From the NCBI RefSeq assembly GCF_004193775.1, contig NC_041005.1, positions 14,169,865 through 14,233,864 on the forward strand: a stretch of 64,000 nt of DNA, in the 5' to 3' direction. Positions 11,698 through 22,390 of the stretch are shown piece after piece (the stretch's first letter is position 1; the number at the start of each line of letters is the position of its first letter). The position numbers and the translations under genes were made by a program. This DNA is from Glycine soja (Eukaryota; Streptophyta; Magnoliopsida; Fabales; Fabaceae). The notes below the pieces were generated by a model. That model searched no databases, was not told the DNA's origin, and worked only from the letters and a program-made list of their open reading frames with translations.

Positions 11698-12670
11698 TGA
11701 TGTGCCATTATTTTCTCCTATTTCTTAACACTTTTTGCACCATTTTAATTACTGATTAGTCTTAATTGTCAAATTAATTATGCAGTTTTATCATTTGGGT
11801 CTATTGGACTAATTTTGTGTTTTTAATTTAATTTCAGGAGAATTATAAGCAATTGGGCTTGAATCTAGAATTGAACTTGGATTTGAAGAGAGCAGACAAT
11901 TTTATCAAATCTCATCTTATCTAGATCAAATCTTATCTTATCTAAATTTTATCTAATCTAGATATTATTTCATCTAGATCTTGTCTTATCTTATTTAGAT
12001 TTTATTTCATCTAGATTTTATTTTATCTTGTCTTATCTTGTCTAGATTTTATTTTATTAATGGGCTTGGACTTAAAATAGATTTGTAAGCTTTGGGGGCT
12101 GAAAATATATAACAACACCAAGGTTCTAGTTTAGTCTTCTCTCTCTCCTCTTTCGTTTTTAGTTTTTAGATTTCTCTTCTCTTTCTCCTTTTTTCGTTTT
12201 TGGCAATTCCAGTTCTGACTTTTAGTTTTATCAATAAAATTTTGTTCTTCAATCTATAATTTCGTTCCCTATTGATTAATGGAAGGCTAAGTCCCCAACG
12301 TTGTTTTCTCTTGAGAATCAAGCACAGTTCTGTTTGAGGTTCTATTATTACTGTTAAATTCTGTTCAGTTTTTCCTCTTCACTAATTACTCTAAATTTGT
12401 TGCTATTAATTCATGCATGCTTAGTGCTTGATTAATTGTCTCTACGCTTAATTTATGTTCATGCTTAATGATTGTTTATGAGTAATTGGTGTATGTGTTG
12501 CTTAATCACATAATGAATGCCTTATGTTAAATTTCGCTTAGTAATTTAATTTAGGGTTGGATTAAGTGGTTAAACTGATAAAGGATAAATTCTCGTAACC
12601 TAGGATAAGAGACTTGCTTGTGAATCAAGGGGAAGTAACGTATTTTAATTCTGATATTTTCTAATTCAAT
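11698..12670 (+). repeat. 3' LTR, truncated (973 bp)
   Basis: Matches the 5' LTR from its first base through TTTTCTAATTCAAT (5' LTR position 2707), then stops abruptly. The last 174 bp of the LTR, including the C10 run and the terminal CA, are missing. The sequence that follows is unrelated and starts CTCTTCAACACAAAG. Confidence 0.9.
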
Positions 12671-12715
12671 CTCTTCAACACAAAGAGGAAAAGTTCTTTC
12701 TCCTTCGTCACTCAT
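12671..12715 (-). pseudogene. NOT4-like first-exon fragment (15 codons), cut by the LTR
   Basis: Read on the - strand from the ATG at 12715-12713, the 15 codons give MSDEGERTFPLCVEE. This closely resembles the start of plant NOT4-type RING/RRM proteins of the CCR4-NOT complex, where the second Cys-containing position begins the RING finger. The match stops exactly at the truncated LTR junction. The rest of the RING was not found on the far side of the retrotransposon. Only 15 residues are available, so this is a tentative call made from memory of the family. It could also be a captured or chance fragment. Confidence 0.4.
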
Positions 12716-13266
12716 GATTGCCTTGAAGAACACAATAAACCACAAAACACCCTCGTGTCAAATAAACGTATACATAATAAATGGATGAGCATCAGAAACT
12801 TAACCCTAAAACAAAAGGAAAGCACTTATCCAAGATACTCAAGAAAACTATTTTGACCCAAGAAACATATGTGAGAAAAAAGGAACCAAACCACAGTTGT
12901 AAGAGTGAAAATTTATTATATACCCCTCAATATAGATAGTTATCATACACCCCTCGACACGACAAGTTCACAGTCTCTAAAGCATTCACTTAAGGAATAT
13001 TGTGACGGGTGAAAGAAAATGCATCGGAGAATATATGAATTCCAAGGTTAAAAATAAGAATAATAATCATAATCATTAGACCATCCACTCTTGTGAGAAA
13101 TAAGAATAATAATAATCATAATCCCCAAAAGCTGGCCCAACATTCTTTTGTTCCTATTAACCATCCACTTTGGTGAGAATGGAAAGGGTTGCTATCATTA
13201 TGGACCATCGTAGTAGTCCCATTGACAACTTCATTAGCCAAATCCTTTGTCTTCCCATCTTGTCTT
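12716..13266. other. Flanking DNA left of the CACTA element
   Basis: On the - strand, the bases just before the CACTA end form part of an open frame. That frame continues, with the frame kept, on the other side of the CACTA element and of the solo LTR beside it (38048-38072, then 40594 onward). The frame is about 60 codons and was not recognised. Two copies of a phrase like ACCATCCACTYTKGTGAGAA occur at about 13080 and 13160. The rest shows no feature. Confidence 0.4.
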
Positions 13267-13510
13267 CACTACTACAAAAGCGGTTATTTACGAAGCGCAA
13301 TCTACGACGGTTCTGGAGAACTGTCTTAGAATATGGAGCGGTTGCAATTTTGTAATTAAGGGAATAAAACTTGTTTTTTACATCGTACATTCTAAGATAG
13401 TTATAAATAACCATCTTAGAATGTCTGCTGGTGGCAACCTTGTAATTACGATAAATTAAGACACCGACGATTTTGACCTAGAACCATCTTCGTATAGCAT
13501 ATTCATTAAT
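13267..13510 (+). repeat. Left CACTA terminus and subterminal repeats
   Basis: The CACTACTACAAAAGCGG end is followed by several copies, in both orientations, of a motif like TCTAAGAYRGTTATA (for example at about 13390-13425, where AAGATAGTT and AACCATCTT form a dyad). Such arrays bind the TNPA-type protein in characterised CACTA elements. That role is inferred here. Confidence 0.75.
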
Positions 13511-13905
13511 TGTGACTTTCCGCTATGAAGAACGACCTAACATCACCCTCCCTCAAACATTATCCTCTGTTGTTCCCTTACGTTAGCCCTCAACCATTGT
13601 CTCCCTCAAACCCTGTTTCGCTTTGTTAGCTTAGCAGCCATCGAAAGTGTGTGTTCATGCGCCTTCGTAGTTAGGTCATCATACAGGTAATGTCGAAAAC
13701 CCTCAGTCTATTTCCCGTTTTAGTTAGTACTATTGTGAGGCATGTGAATCTCCTTCACGTTAATTTTTTCATAGATTATGCGTTTTCCAAATAGTGCATG
13801 TTGTCGTCTGTGGCGCATTTTCATGTTTCATGATCTGACTGGTATTGATGTAAGTGTACTTAAAACACAGAAATTTTGTGTATGTATCTACGAAAAACAG
13901 GGGAG

Positions 13906-14720
13906 ATTAGTGGCATATTAGGGAAGACAATTTTGCTTCAAATTCCTCTTCATCCTTTCGGGGTCTTTCAGATGTTTTGACTTTGGTTAGTATTGTTGGT
14001 GTTGGTTTTGCTTCAAATTCTAATTCACCTTTCTGAGGCCTTTCAGTTGTGCTGACTTTGGTCAGCATTGTTGGTGTTGGTTTTGCTTCAAACTCCTCTT
14101 CACCCTTTTGGGCTCTTTCAATTATTTTGACTTTTGTCATCATTGTTGGTTCTAATTTTGCTTGAAATTCCTCTTCACCCTTTTGTGATTTTTCAGTTGT
14201 TTTGACCTTGTTTAGCATTGTTGATGTTGGTTTTGACTCAACCACCTCTTGACCCTTTTGAGACTTTTCATATGTTTGCATTGTCGCTACCCTTGGTGGT
14301 GGTGTTGGTTTTAGCACCAATTCCTATTTCACCTTTTGATCCTTAATTGGTTCTAAAAGGATTTGAAAATCCATTTTTTGTTGTGCCTTTAAGTTAGGGC
14401 TTGGTGGTCAAACACTTTTCTTCTCTTTAATTACTTCTTCCACTTTACTAGTAGTTGTTGTAGGTTATGGTGGAGTGGTGTCTTGTACATTTTTTTGTGG
14501 GCTTTGGTTCACCTTTCTTTTGGGATGTTCCCACTTATTGTTGTTTAGGAGCAACTTTAGAATTTTTTTGATTTTGGCATTGTAAGGGTGAGAATTGGAA
14601 TCTGAAACTTGCCCTGAAGTGCCTCAGGCTCACAATAGTCAGGAATGGGATATGATTGGTCCATTCTGTCCCATCTGTTGCCTTGAAGTGGTCTAGGAAT
14701 ATCTTGTTTGATATATTGCA
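13906..14720 (-). pseudogene. Unrecognised repeat-protein fragment (KPTPT/KGEEEFEA repeats)
   Basis: The - strand frame 14320-13907 contains five imperfect repeats of about 25-29 residues. Each has a KxxTTERxQKGEEEFEAKPTPTML-like pattern that varies between copies, rich in Lys, Glu, Thr and Pro. Upstream on the same strand (to about 14720) coding-like sequence with PIPDYCEPEALQG can be read, but frameshifts and stops interrupt it. I do not recognise the family. The repeats and their position inside the CACTA element suggest a captured host gene piece. No transmembrane segment or catalytic motif is visible. Confidence 0.45.
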
Positions 14721-14782
14721 AAAGTAGTAGTGCTTTCTGTTATTTGGTGTCTAGACCTTTCTCATTTTGCACCTCAAATATG

Positions 14783-14783
<1 letters not shown>

Positions 14784-14859
<76 letters not shown>
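14784..14859. repeat. (TA)n microsatellite, 76 bp
   Basis: An uninterrupted alternating TA tract. Low-complexity, and likely to vary in length between individuals. Confidence 0.95.
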
Positions 14860-14860
<1 letters not shown>

Positions 14861-14959
14861 CCTTTGGGTATGATGAATGATATCAACATGCATTTTGCAC
14901 CAATATAAGTAGCTTAGTATAGGAGTTCACCTTGTTCTCAAATACAAGGCCCTCACCTA

Positions 14960-15492
14960 CCTTTAGTTCGTAACAGATTCCGAGTTAGAGCAGTTTTAGT
15001 TGCCATAGTCACACTAGAAGTCACTTGACTATGCAGCATAGTATTTCTCCTTTGCTCCTCACTCTTGACAACAACAAATGCATTGTCTAGATTGGGAAAA
15101 GGTTTCGTATGAAGAATATCACTTCAAACACGATCATACAAGTCATCCAGACTAGCTAAAAAGATGTAAACACATTCTTCATCAATTTCCTTTTGTTGAG
15201 CTTGATTGACATTAGGCTGAGAAAATGTTATTGGCTTGCGATACTCTAATTCTTGCCATATTGCACGCAAGTTAGGATAATATATGGAAACAGGCCTACC
15301 ATCTTGGCTCATTTGCATTACTCGTCTAGATAAGTCATAAATAACTGACCTATCAGTCCCTTCATAATAAGTCTGAGATAAAGCAGTCCAAATACTCTTT
15401 GGTATAGGCATAGGAACATACAAATTCATCAAATCAGGTTCCATAGCCCCAATGAGCCAACCTTTCACAATAGCATTCTCCATACTCCATCT
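14960..15492 (-). pseudogene. Ty1/copia gag fragment
   Basis: On the - strand an open stretch (15483-15124) reads VKGWLIGAMEPDLMNLY, then IWTALSQTYYEGTDRSVIY and a segment with IWQELEYR. This is the pattern of the copia-type gag (UBN2 family) found in plant elements. Coding similarity continues past a stop to about 14960 (LDNAFVVVKSEEQRRN). No LTR, protease or RT accompanies it, so this is an isolated fragment inside the CACTA element. Confidence 0.7.
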
Positions 15493-15596
15493 ATCATATG
15501 AAGCATTATAAAGGAATTAACATTGTAGCTACTTATGGTTGGTTATATAAATTCTCTGATGTCATCGTGATTGCAACTTTTTCCATAAGTAGTTTA

Positions 15597-15745
15597 GTTT
15601 TTTTTTCTATTGACAAATATTAGTTTATTAATTTTATTAAAATGTCAACGGGAGAAATTCAAATCCATGATCTCTCCCTCCCTTTTTTTCTTCACCCTTT
15701 AATCCTTCAATTTCCAAACATCAAACTAACCTTATATCTCCTTCC
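15597..15745 (-). mobile_element. SINE copy (old)
   Basis: Shares with 33669-33816 the phrases TTCACCCTTTA and CATCAAACTAACCTTATATC, a degenerate B-box (complement of GAAATTCAAATCC) and a T-rich end that is the poly(A) tail of the - strand. It is flanked by an 11-bp duplication with one mismatch, TAAGTAGTTTA at 15586-15596 and TAAATAGTTTA at 15746-15756. The divergence suggests an older insertion than the other copy. Confidence 0.7.
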
Positions 15746-16608
15746 TAAATAGTTTACTGAGTAATTATTGAAGAATTACAGCAAGATAAAATTGAGAAAA
15801 CTATTGATGGAAGTCCCGTCTAGTAAAAAATATTGATGGCAGTTGAAGGCTTTTTTTGAGGCATAATATAATGTTAATTTAATGTCCCGTTTAGGTTGAA
15901 TAAGCTACCAATAAAAGCTTACCTTTTCTAGTTCTTTGGGTGTAAGGGCTCCTTTAATGTCCCATATATTTGTTATGTTGTATCAGTAACGATTCACCAG
16001 ATAGCTTCTGTCATATGAAAATAAAAAAATAATGAGATTTGAGAATACTAGTAGTTGACAAACACTCAAAGAAGAAGAAGAAAAAGAAACAGTAATTATT
16101 GAACATCGCAAGTCAGTAATAGTAAGAAATACTTGAAGCTCATTTTAGTAACCCAAAACAAATATCTTAAGTGTTAAAGGAGAGCAAGTACTCATGATTG
16201 TTTTAGTACTATTATTTTAAATATTTCTTGTATGTAGCAAAGGAAGCAAGTTATCATAATTCATAAGGAAAGGAAAGCAACTACAAATGGAATAAACAGG
16301 ATTTGATGCCCTGCATCCACTAAGGACTAAAAGTCTAAATTAAAACTGTGTTGTTTGTACGAGATCTATAGAAAGAGATAGATCAGAGAGATGAAAAGGT
16401 GGTAGCTATAATTGGAATTATATGCAAGACACTCTTTTTTGTTGTACGTATAATGTGGTTAGTTAGTTAATTGAGAGTGTTCTTTTTGTTCCTTCTTCCT
16501 TTTCCTTTCGGTCTAATAATTTGGAAGCATGCATGTGCAATGATCTATCCAACTTACCTGGCTATGCCTGGCCTTGTATTTGACTCAAATATTAAAAAAC
16601 AACACTTA
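15746..16608. other. No gene seen
   Basis: AT-rich filler of the CACTA element. A purine-rich stretch of GAAGAAGAAGAAAAAG lies at about 16070-16085. Nothing else was recognised. Confidence 0.4.
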
Positions 16609-16916
16609 AAGCTAGATTTTTGACTATCACAGGCTTTGTTCTGAAAGAACAGTCAAAGCATCCCGAATCACGTGGCGATTTGACCATCCTTCTCAATCAC
16701 ATTCTTCTTGGCTGCAAATTTGTTTGTTCTGTTGTTAACAAGGTATTTTTTTCACTACTATATCCCATCATAAACACTCGACTAGGTAGGGAAAACCATG
16801 TTAATATGTTATGTTGTCATGTTTTGACATTTTCTTCTCAGAACATATTTTCATGACCGCTTTTTATTGGTAGGCGGGATTGGCAAAACTCCTATGCTGG
16901 AGAGACCAATGTTAAA
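16609..16916 (+). pseudogene. Captured fragment of cytosolic fructose-1,6-bisphosphatase
   Basis: The first coding piece (about 16617-16741) reads LTITGFVLKEQSKHPESRG, then a segment with LLNHILLGCKFVCSVVNK. This is the N-terminal region of plant cytosolic FBPase. It ends at a GT donor (16742). A second piece begins after an AG acceptor at 16874 with AGLAKL, followed by a small deletion that breaks the frame before the LAGETNV region. It ends at a GTGAGT donor (16917). The intron is retained, so capture was at DNA level. The start codon position reads TTG and most of the enzyme, including the catalytic region, is absent. It lies in the same orientation as the transposase genes. Confidence 0.8.
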
Positions 16917-17864
16917 GTGAGTTCTTTATTTCTGATTTCAGAAATATTCATTGATATGACTAAAATAGTGTTTATGAGTAGGGCCAATTATGACTTTTGT
17001 CTAAACTGAGTTAGGTCCAAACTCAAATTTTAATATGATATCAAAGTCTATTCTTAAGATTGTTATTAGGCTTGTCGAGACATCCATTATAAGGTTGCTA
17101 TCTGCATATGCTCAGTCCTATAAACTTCTTGCTTGAGATTTCACATTGACTAGTATTATGACTAAAACAATATATATAAGTTGGACAATTGTCACTTTTT
17201 GAGTTAGATTTTTGGGATGATCTAAATACAAAATCATACGATTTGTTTTTCTATATACACTATTATATTTTAGCTTTGGTGTTTTCTCATATTTGAAGTA
17301 CCTTTTTGTAGGGTGTGCAGCAAAATAAATTGGATGTGCTTTCAAATGAATTATTTGTGAAAGCCTGAATCATCTTGATATGAATTTGAGTTTGATTCAT
17401 ATGCAACCCTTTTGTGGATGCAGCCTTAAATTATCTAATATCATCTTCAATAGAAGATATAATATACATTTCATTCTTTTTCTTGTGATATCTAGTAAGC
17501 CAATTCACTAATGGTTCCTTTTGTTTTGAAAACTTAATTATGTGTGGCTAAATTGAAATATATCCATGCAACATGAAACTTTGTGGTTGCTTGCATGTTG
17601 TTTGAATTGATTGTGGATAAACATAAGGTTTTTGATTTAAGTTGTTAGAAATTTTCCTTTTTCTGAAATTATAAGTGGGAAAATTATATATATAGAGTCA
17701 GTGTGAGGAGCAATACATTATTAATGATTTTGATTCTATTGGTTTTGTACTTTTCAGTCTCATATCATCTTTAAACTGGTCTGGATCCCTCCCTATTGTT
17801 GTAATCTCATCTCTACACCTTTATTCAAGTTGGTCTCTATTCAAACTTGATTTTACTTTGCTTA
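16917..17864. other. No gene seen
   Basis: AT-rich DNA between two captured fragments. The part next to 16917 may be intron sequence carried with the FBPase piece. No further FBPase exons were found. Confidence 0.4.
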
Positions 17865-18830
17865 TGTGAATGCCATTAAAAATCAATCGATCAATTCCTG
17901 CTGCCAAACTTCTCCAAACCCCAACAAAATCCTTACCATTCAAACTTACTTCTACCACTGACATTTTGCTTTAAAGATAATCCAAGGCTTCTATTAGAGT
18001 CTTCGACACAGTCCATCCTTCTTCACCCTCTTGCCATTGCCTCTTGTTATTCACATAATCTCGAGAATGACAATCAAAACCCTTGAAAATGACTAGGGAA
18101 ATCTTTTCAACCCATTGTGTTCTGAAATCTTCTAACTTTTTGATCTCATCATAAAAAATAAACCTTATGGAACTCTCTGCCAACAATTCACCATAATTAT
18201 TTGAATTATTTTCCATTTCTGGTTGATCATCCTCATCCATTCCCATCTCAAGGAAAATGACATCCTTAGACAATTCCTTTAAAACATATTCAAAGTAATG
18301 AACAACATTAACAGAAATGGTAACTTTTATTACTTTTTCATCATCGGTTAAGGCATTCAAACCTTTAGCTTGTTGGCAGCAGATAAGTATGGAATAAAAA
18401 ATATTTCATATAATATGAATACATGCAAATCTAAGAAATTTTGACCTCAAAAATACACTAGGCAATGATCGGCATCGATCAATGACAAATGCTAGATGGG
18501 GAAGAAAGGCATTAGAAATCATAGGAGACTTGTGATCCCAGAATGGTCTACCAAAGACTTAATCCTTTTGTCAAAAGCAATCATCAAATCAATAAGATGT
18601 AGCCATGATACTATAGCAGATGACTGAATTCCTGTAACTCTCTCTTCATCTACTTGACTACTGTAACTAGGGAAAATTTCTTTTGCCAAGTATGTGGTTA
18701 AAGAGCTTACCATTGTTGAGATCCATTCTCGTCTACAACTGTAACCAACCAACTTTGCTTCATCAACCAATGGCTGCAACAATTCATCCATAGAGTCAAC
18801 ATAATCCTTTTGGAAAACCAATTCATTTGT
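17865..18830 (-). pseudogene. Captured fragment of a MAG2/RINT1-like protein gene
   Basis: On the - strand, 18821-18519 encodes a segment with WISTMVSSLTTYLAKEIFPS, SWLHLIDLMIAFDKRIKSLV and DHSGI. Coding similarity then continues through a frameshift (HLAFVIDRCRSLPSVFLRSK, about 18510-18440) into 18360-17971, with VTISVNVVHYFEYVLKELS, VEKISLVIFKGFDCHSRDYV and GEEGWTVSKTLIEALDYL. After a stop it goes on to DFVGVWRSLAAGIDRLIFNG. These are segments of the plant RINT1/TIP20 family (MAG2), which tethers Golgi-to-ER vesicles. A part between GI and the next segment is missing. In-frame stops and deletions show it is not functional. It is in reverse orientation to the transposase genes. Confidence 0.8.
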
Positions 18831-19489
18831 AGGTCAAGTTGTATAACTAAACAAATACAAGAAGACAAGTGTCAGTATCTCAATCAAGGAAAGTACAACT
18901 GGAACTATGGAGAATGTGTACAAAGACATCATAAAACTGAGGGGACCTCATTTACTTTTGGCAGCAATCTAACATTATTGGCCTAACATGATGAGAAGCA
19001 ATCTTCATCATTCAACTTAGTGCATTATTTATAGGCAACAACCCATATCCCATAGAAACTTAGAAACTTGGTTTAATGAAAAGTCTAGAGTACCCCCTCA
19101 AACACTATTCCACTAGGCATACACATATGACATAAATTTAGACAGATTTAACAATATACCATACACTAAAGCAAAGAATAAGCATTTAAGTATTAAAAAA
19201 AATAAAATTCTATGATTTATTGGTTTATATAGTTGGATAAGAAAAGGATAATAGAACTTATCTGTCTAAGCCTACTAGGTAATCTTAAAAGAAAATAAAA
19301 AAATGGATCATGAAAGAGACAAACACATCCAAATAAGATGTCAAAAGAATTAACCCAAATTCTCATCAAGGGAGAGGGACATTTAACTTGGTAAATGAGA
19401 TGAATCAATAGGGAAGCACCCCTGAAAGCTAAGTCAGATTGTAGATACCAGCAAATCTTCTACTGAGTGAATCTAAAAGCATCTCACCG
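18831..19489. other. No gene seen
   Basis: Spacer between two captured fragments on the - strand. No domain or terminus recognised. Confidence 0.4.
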
Positions 19490-20760
19490 AACCATCCCAT
19501 AACAGCACAGTTGTACATAAACACTCAAAGATGCTCCTTCACACCAAGTACTTTCCAATCTATGGTTCCATTCCTGAACCCTATCCTTGGACGCCATCAA
19601 TTTAGCATAACAGCTTCACCTTCTAGACCCCTTTGTCCACTCACAACCAGAAGTTGCTCTCCATAACCCTTGAAAGCCAGGCCCCATCCATTAAAAGAAT
19701 CAACATGTACTGGAAGCCTTCCCATTTCACTCCAGGTGTGCCTTTCCTTGTCATATTTATTCACCATGTTCGTTAGATGCTCTTCATCATAATACAACTG
19801 GTTATCCACGACTACCACAAGTGGAGGTGCCTAAGCACCCCCATTAACATATGGTTACATACCCTCTATTTTCCACCAATTTCTAGTCTTAACATCATAC
19901 TCGTCCCCACAAGTCAATGAAACAATAAGTGGATACATGCCAGGAATCACATAGAATTTTCCATCCATAAAAAAACCAAAGCACAATATACGTGGTGCAT
20001 GCATGTTTGGCAATAGTTCCCATGTACCTGAATTTGAGTCATACAAATTTGTCGATTCAAGAACATTTCCATATTTATTAGTTCCACCAGGAACAGCAGC
20101 AATTGAACAAACATTGCCACATCTTTACCCAATTGCAAGAAATCAAATTGTACTTCCAAATGGCAAAATCCATCAATTCCCGACCAAAAACCACCATTTC
20201 ACTCCCCATAGCCGAGGACTCCTTGTCTGGATGATTAAAACAATCATGACAAGGTATCTTAGATAATGTTATCCATCTATTTCTCTTAGGGTTAAATACC
20301 TCCCACCCTCTTGGATCACAAACCAACTAAACCAAATGTTGTATCTCCATAATCCCCAGCTTATTCCTCAACTCAGACAGATACCTCCCACCCTCTTGGA
20401 TCACAAACCAACTAAACCAAATGTTGTATCTCCATAATCCCCATCTTATTCCTCAACTCAGATAGATACCCGCTCCTAATCAGCAAGTTGTACCTTTTAT
20501 TTATACATGCTAGTGAAGCATAATCAAATCTACTAGCCTAAGCAAGACAATTCTGCGCAACATCATCAAAAAGACCAGGAAGAAGCGAATCATTTGCTCC
20601 ACCTTTAGGAAAACCATCATTCACTCCTTCCTTTGAATCCAATTCAACAAAGCTATTATTCACTTTCTCTACATCCTCCTACAAGGAAGAATCCTTATGT
20701 ATTCTCTTAGTCATGTCAATAAACCTTCGGTGAATTATAGATAGAACCTTCATAAGAAAC
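19490..20760 (-). pseudogene. Captured SKIP11-like F-box/kelch-repeat gene fragment
   Basis: On the - strand an F-box-like segment (about 20590-20480: SLLPGLFDDVAQNCL, then ASLACINKRYNLLIRSGYL) is followed by [19 protein letters not shown] (about 20320-20265). Kelch-type repeats then carry [63 protein letters not shown] and [20 protein letters not shown], ending near YNCAVMG (about 19490). This order matches plant F-box/kelch proteins of the SKIP11 type, which serve as substrate receptors in SCF ubiquitin ligases. Several stops, frameshifts and an 85-bp tandem duplication (20296-20465) break it. Upstream acidic sequence reaches about 20760. Confidence 0.8.
20296..20465. repeat. 85-bp tandem duplication inside the F-box/kelch fragment
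   Basis: 20296-20380 is repeated at 20381-20465 with about two differences. Both copies start ATACCTCCCACCC and end ACTCAGAYAG. The duplication repeats the end of the F-box region and the start of the CDPRGWE segment, adding 85 bp and shifting the frame. Confidence 0.9.
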
Positions 20761-21987
20761 CCACACCCACAAAGTCCATCCCAACAAAGTGCATGGCACT
20801 AATCTCTATCTCCATATTCTTTCCCTCAAATCTATGAACTTGTTTTAAAATCTGTAATCACCTTATACTAAATAATCATCCCTTCACTAGACTTACACCC
20901 ATTTGGTACATTAATTGTAAAACCATAACCTCATATAAAATGAGAGATAAAAATATAGCAGAAGAAACATATATGATAGAAGAACATGCCAAAGTTGACG
21001 AGGGCCTGCTTTTGTGCGTTTAGATGTTGCTATTGCTCTCAGATGGGGACAAGCAGATGCAGAATTAGTAATTTGTTTCTGGAGAAGCCTGCAATAGTTG
21101 ATCCACATAAGCTAAGGCATGTCATTAGTCCCAAGATATTTCCATGCTTGCCCTTTCATCTTAGCTCCAATGTCTCCTTCAGGTAGAGCTGCAGCACCAA
21201 CTTCTCAAAAATTATATGCTTTCATGCCTTGTGAATTTACAACATGATCACTGTATTAAAATATATTTGATATACAAAATAAATTTCTGAAGCAATTTCA
21301 GATGGGATAAATTATAAAGAATAAACAACAGTGGCCATTAACACAACACCTACACCTATAGATCAAAACCAAACATAAAATATTAATTACCTATGAGCTT
21401 TCAATGATGATGGCTGTTGCTTCTTAAGTCTTAATAGCATATTTAACATACATATTAGGTTATTAATAAACATGCAATCAGTAGTTTTAGAGCCAGATTT
21501 CTTTTCTTAAGTTTAGGTAATAATAATTTAGCAAAATTACTTCCATGTGAATGAAAATTGGTTGACCAATAATTACACGCTCTTGTGTCAATGATATATG
21601 AAAGACACTACTGTTGCACCGGTTCATTCATCAACATCTATTTGTTGATGACATATACATATATCATCTGTGTGTTTGAATAAATTTTGTTTACACAATT
21701 GTACTCACTTTGGTGTTAAACATACTGTATTGTTTGTAGGTGGTACTATTAAACCCTCTATCGTCTATTAAGGATACAAGGTTTCTACTTGTTGTTTCAC
21801 TAAACATTCACTCATCTAATAATCACCGGAGTTACCGCAACCTAAGTTTTTGTTTGTAGAATCTATCTAGGTATGTATGTCATTCTGACACTTATGTCGT
21901 TATTTATTAAATTTGTTGTTCACATGTGACTATTGTTTAGTATTACATTTTTGTACATTGTGAGCGAACCATAGTTCCCCATTTGAG
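20761..21987. other. No gene seen
   Basis: Spacer between the captured F-box/kelch fragment and the transposase region. Short open frames (for example 20911-21108 on the - strand) match nothing I know. The last 400 bases probably form the upstream region of the transposase gene. Confidence 0.4.
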
Positions 21988-22038
21988 ATTGAATACAACA
22001 ATTAATACGGACAATTTGTATTAATTGTTGTATTCAAT
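21988..22038 (+). promoter_or_regulatory. Perfect 20-bp inverted repeat upstream of the transposase gene
   Basis: ATTGAATACAACAATTAATA (21988-22007) and its exact complement (22019-22038) are separated by an 11-base loop. The outer sequence also contains AATTGTCCGT (about 22043-22052), complementary to ACGGACAATT overlapping the loop. It lies about 350 bases upstream of the transposase ATG at 22391. It could be a cruciform, a protein site or a hairpin in a leader RNA. Confidence 0.8.
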
Positions 22039-22390
22039 CTTGAATTGTCCGTTTGGACAGTTTGAGAAGACTAATTATTTTTACTTAATTCTTACTTATA
22101 AGTATGTTGTGTTATTTTTTACTAAATTTCGGTTTAGTGCATCTTGCTTTGTTCTCTGGGTCCATACATGATTGGGGTGAATTGATGTCACTGCTTTCAT
22201 GTTGTGTACTTGGAGACCAAAGTGAAATGTTGCCGAAATTTCGTCAAATTTAAGATAACCGTCTTAACTTGTTTGTTTGAATCAAGTAAAAAGTTGTCTT
22301 CCCAAATGGGATAGGGTCACACTTTTTTATGAAAAAAGAGAGGTTGTCATGCATATCGGGGAATCTACCCCGTATGACAATACACCAAAG

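Larger units (their letters stand above)
1749..12670 (+). mobile_element. Athila-like Ty3/gypsy LTR retrotransposon, degenerate, 3' LTR truncated
   Basis: Two direct LTR copies (1749-2881 and 11698-12670) flank a tRNA-Asp-type primer binding site and degenerate gag, protease, reverse transcriptase, RNase H and integrase sequences, all on the + strand. The domain order PR-RT-RH-INT is that of Ty3/gypsy elements, and the integrase C-terminal region contains the HKAYWA motif I associate with the Athila group. No env-like ORF is present between integrase and the 3' LTR. The coding region has many stops and frameshifts and is split by a hAT element at 7127-8030. The LTRs are well over 90% alike by eye, so decay of the coding region seems greater than the LTRs would suggest. 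The last 174 bp of the 3' LTR are missing, so no target-site duplication can be assigned (5' flank GCTAT). Confidence 0.9.

Noticed and set aside
21605..21620. CACTACTGTTGC as an inner CACTA terminus
   Set aside because: It does not continue into the AAAAAGCGG-type sequence of the terminal repeats and has no subterminal dyads next to it.
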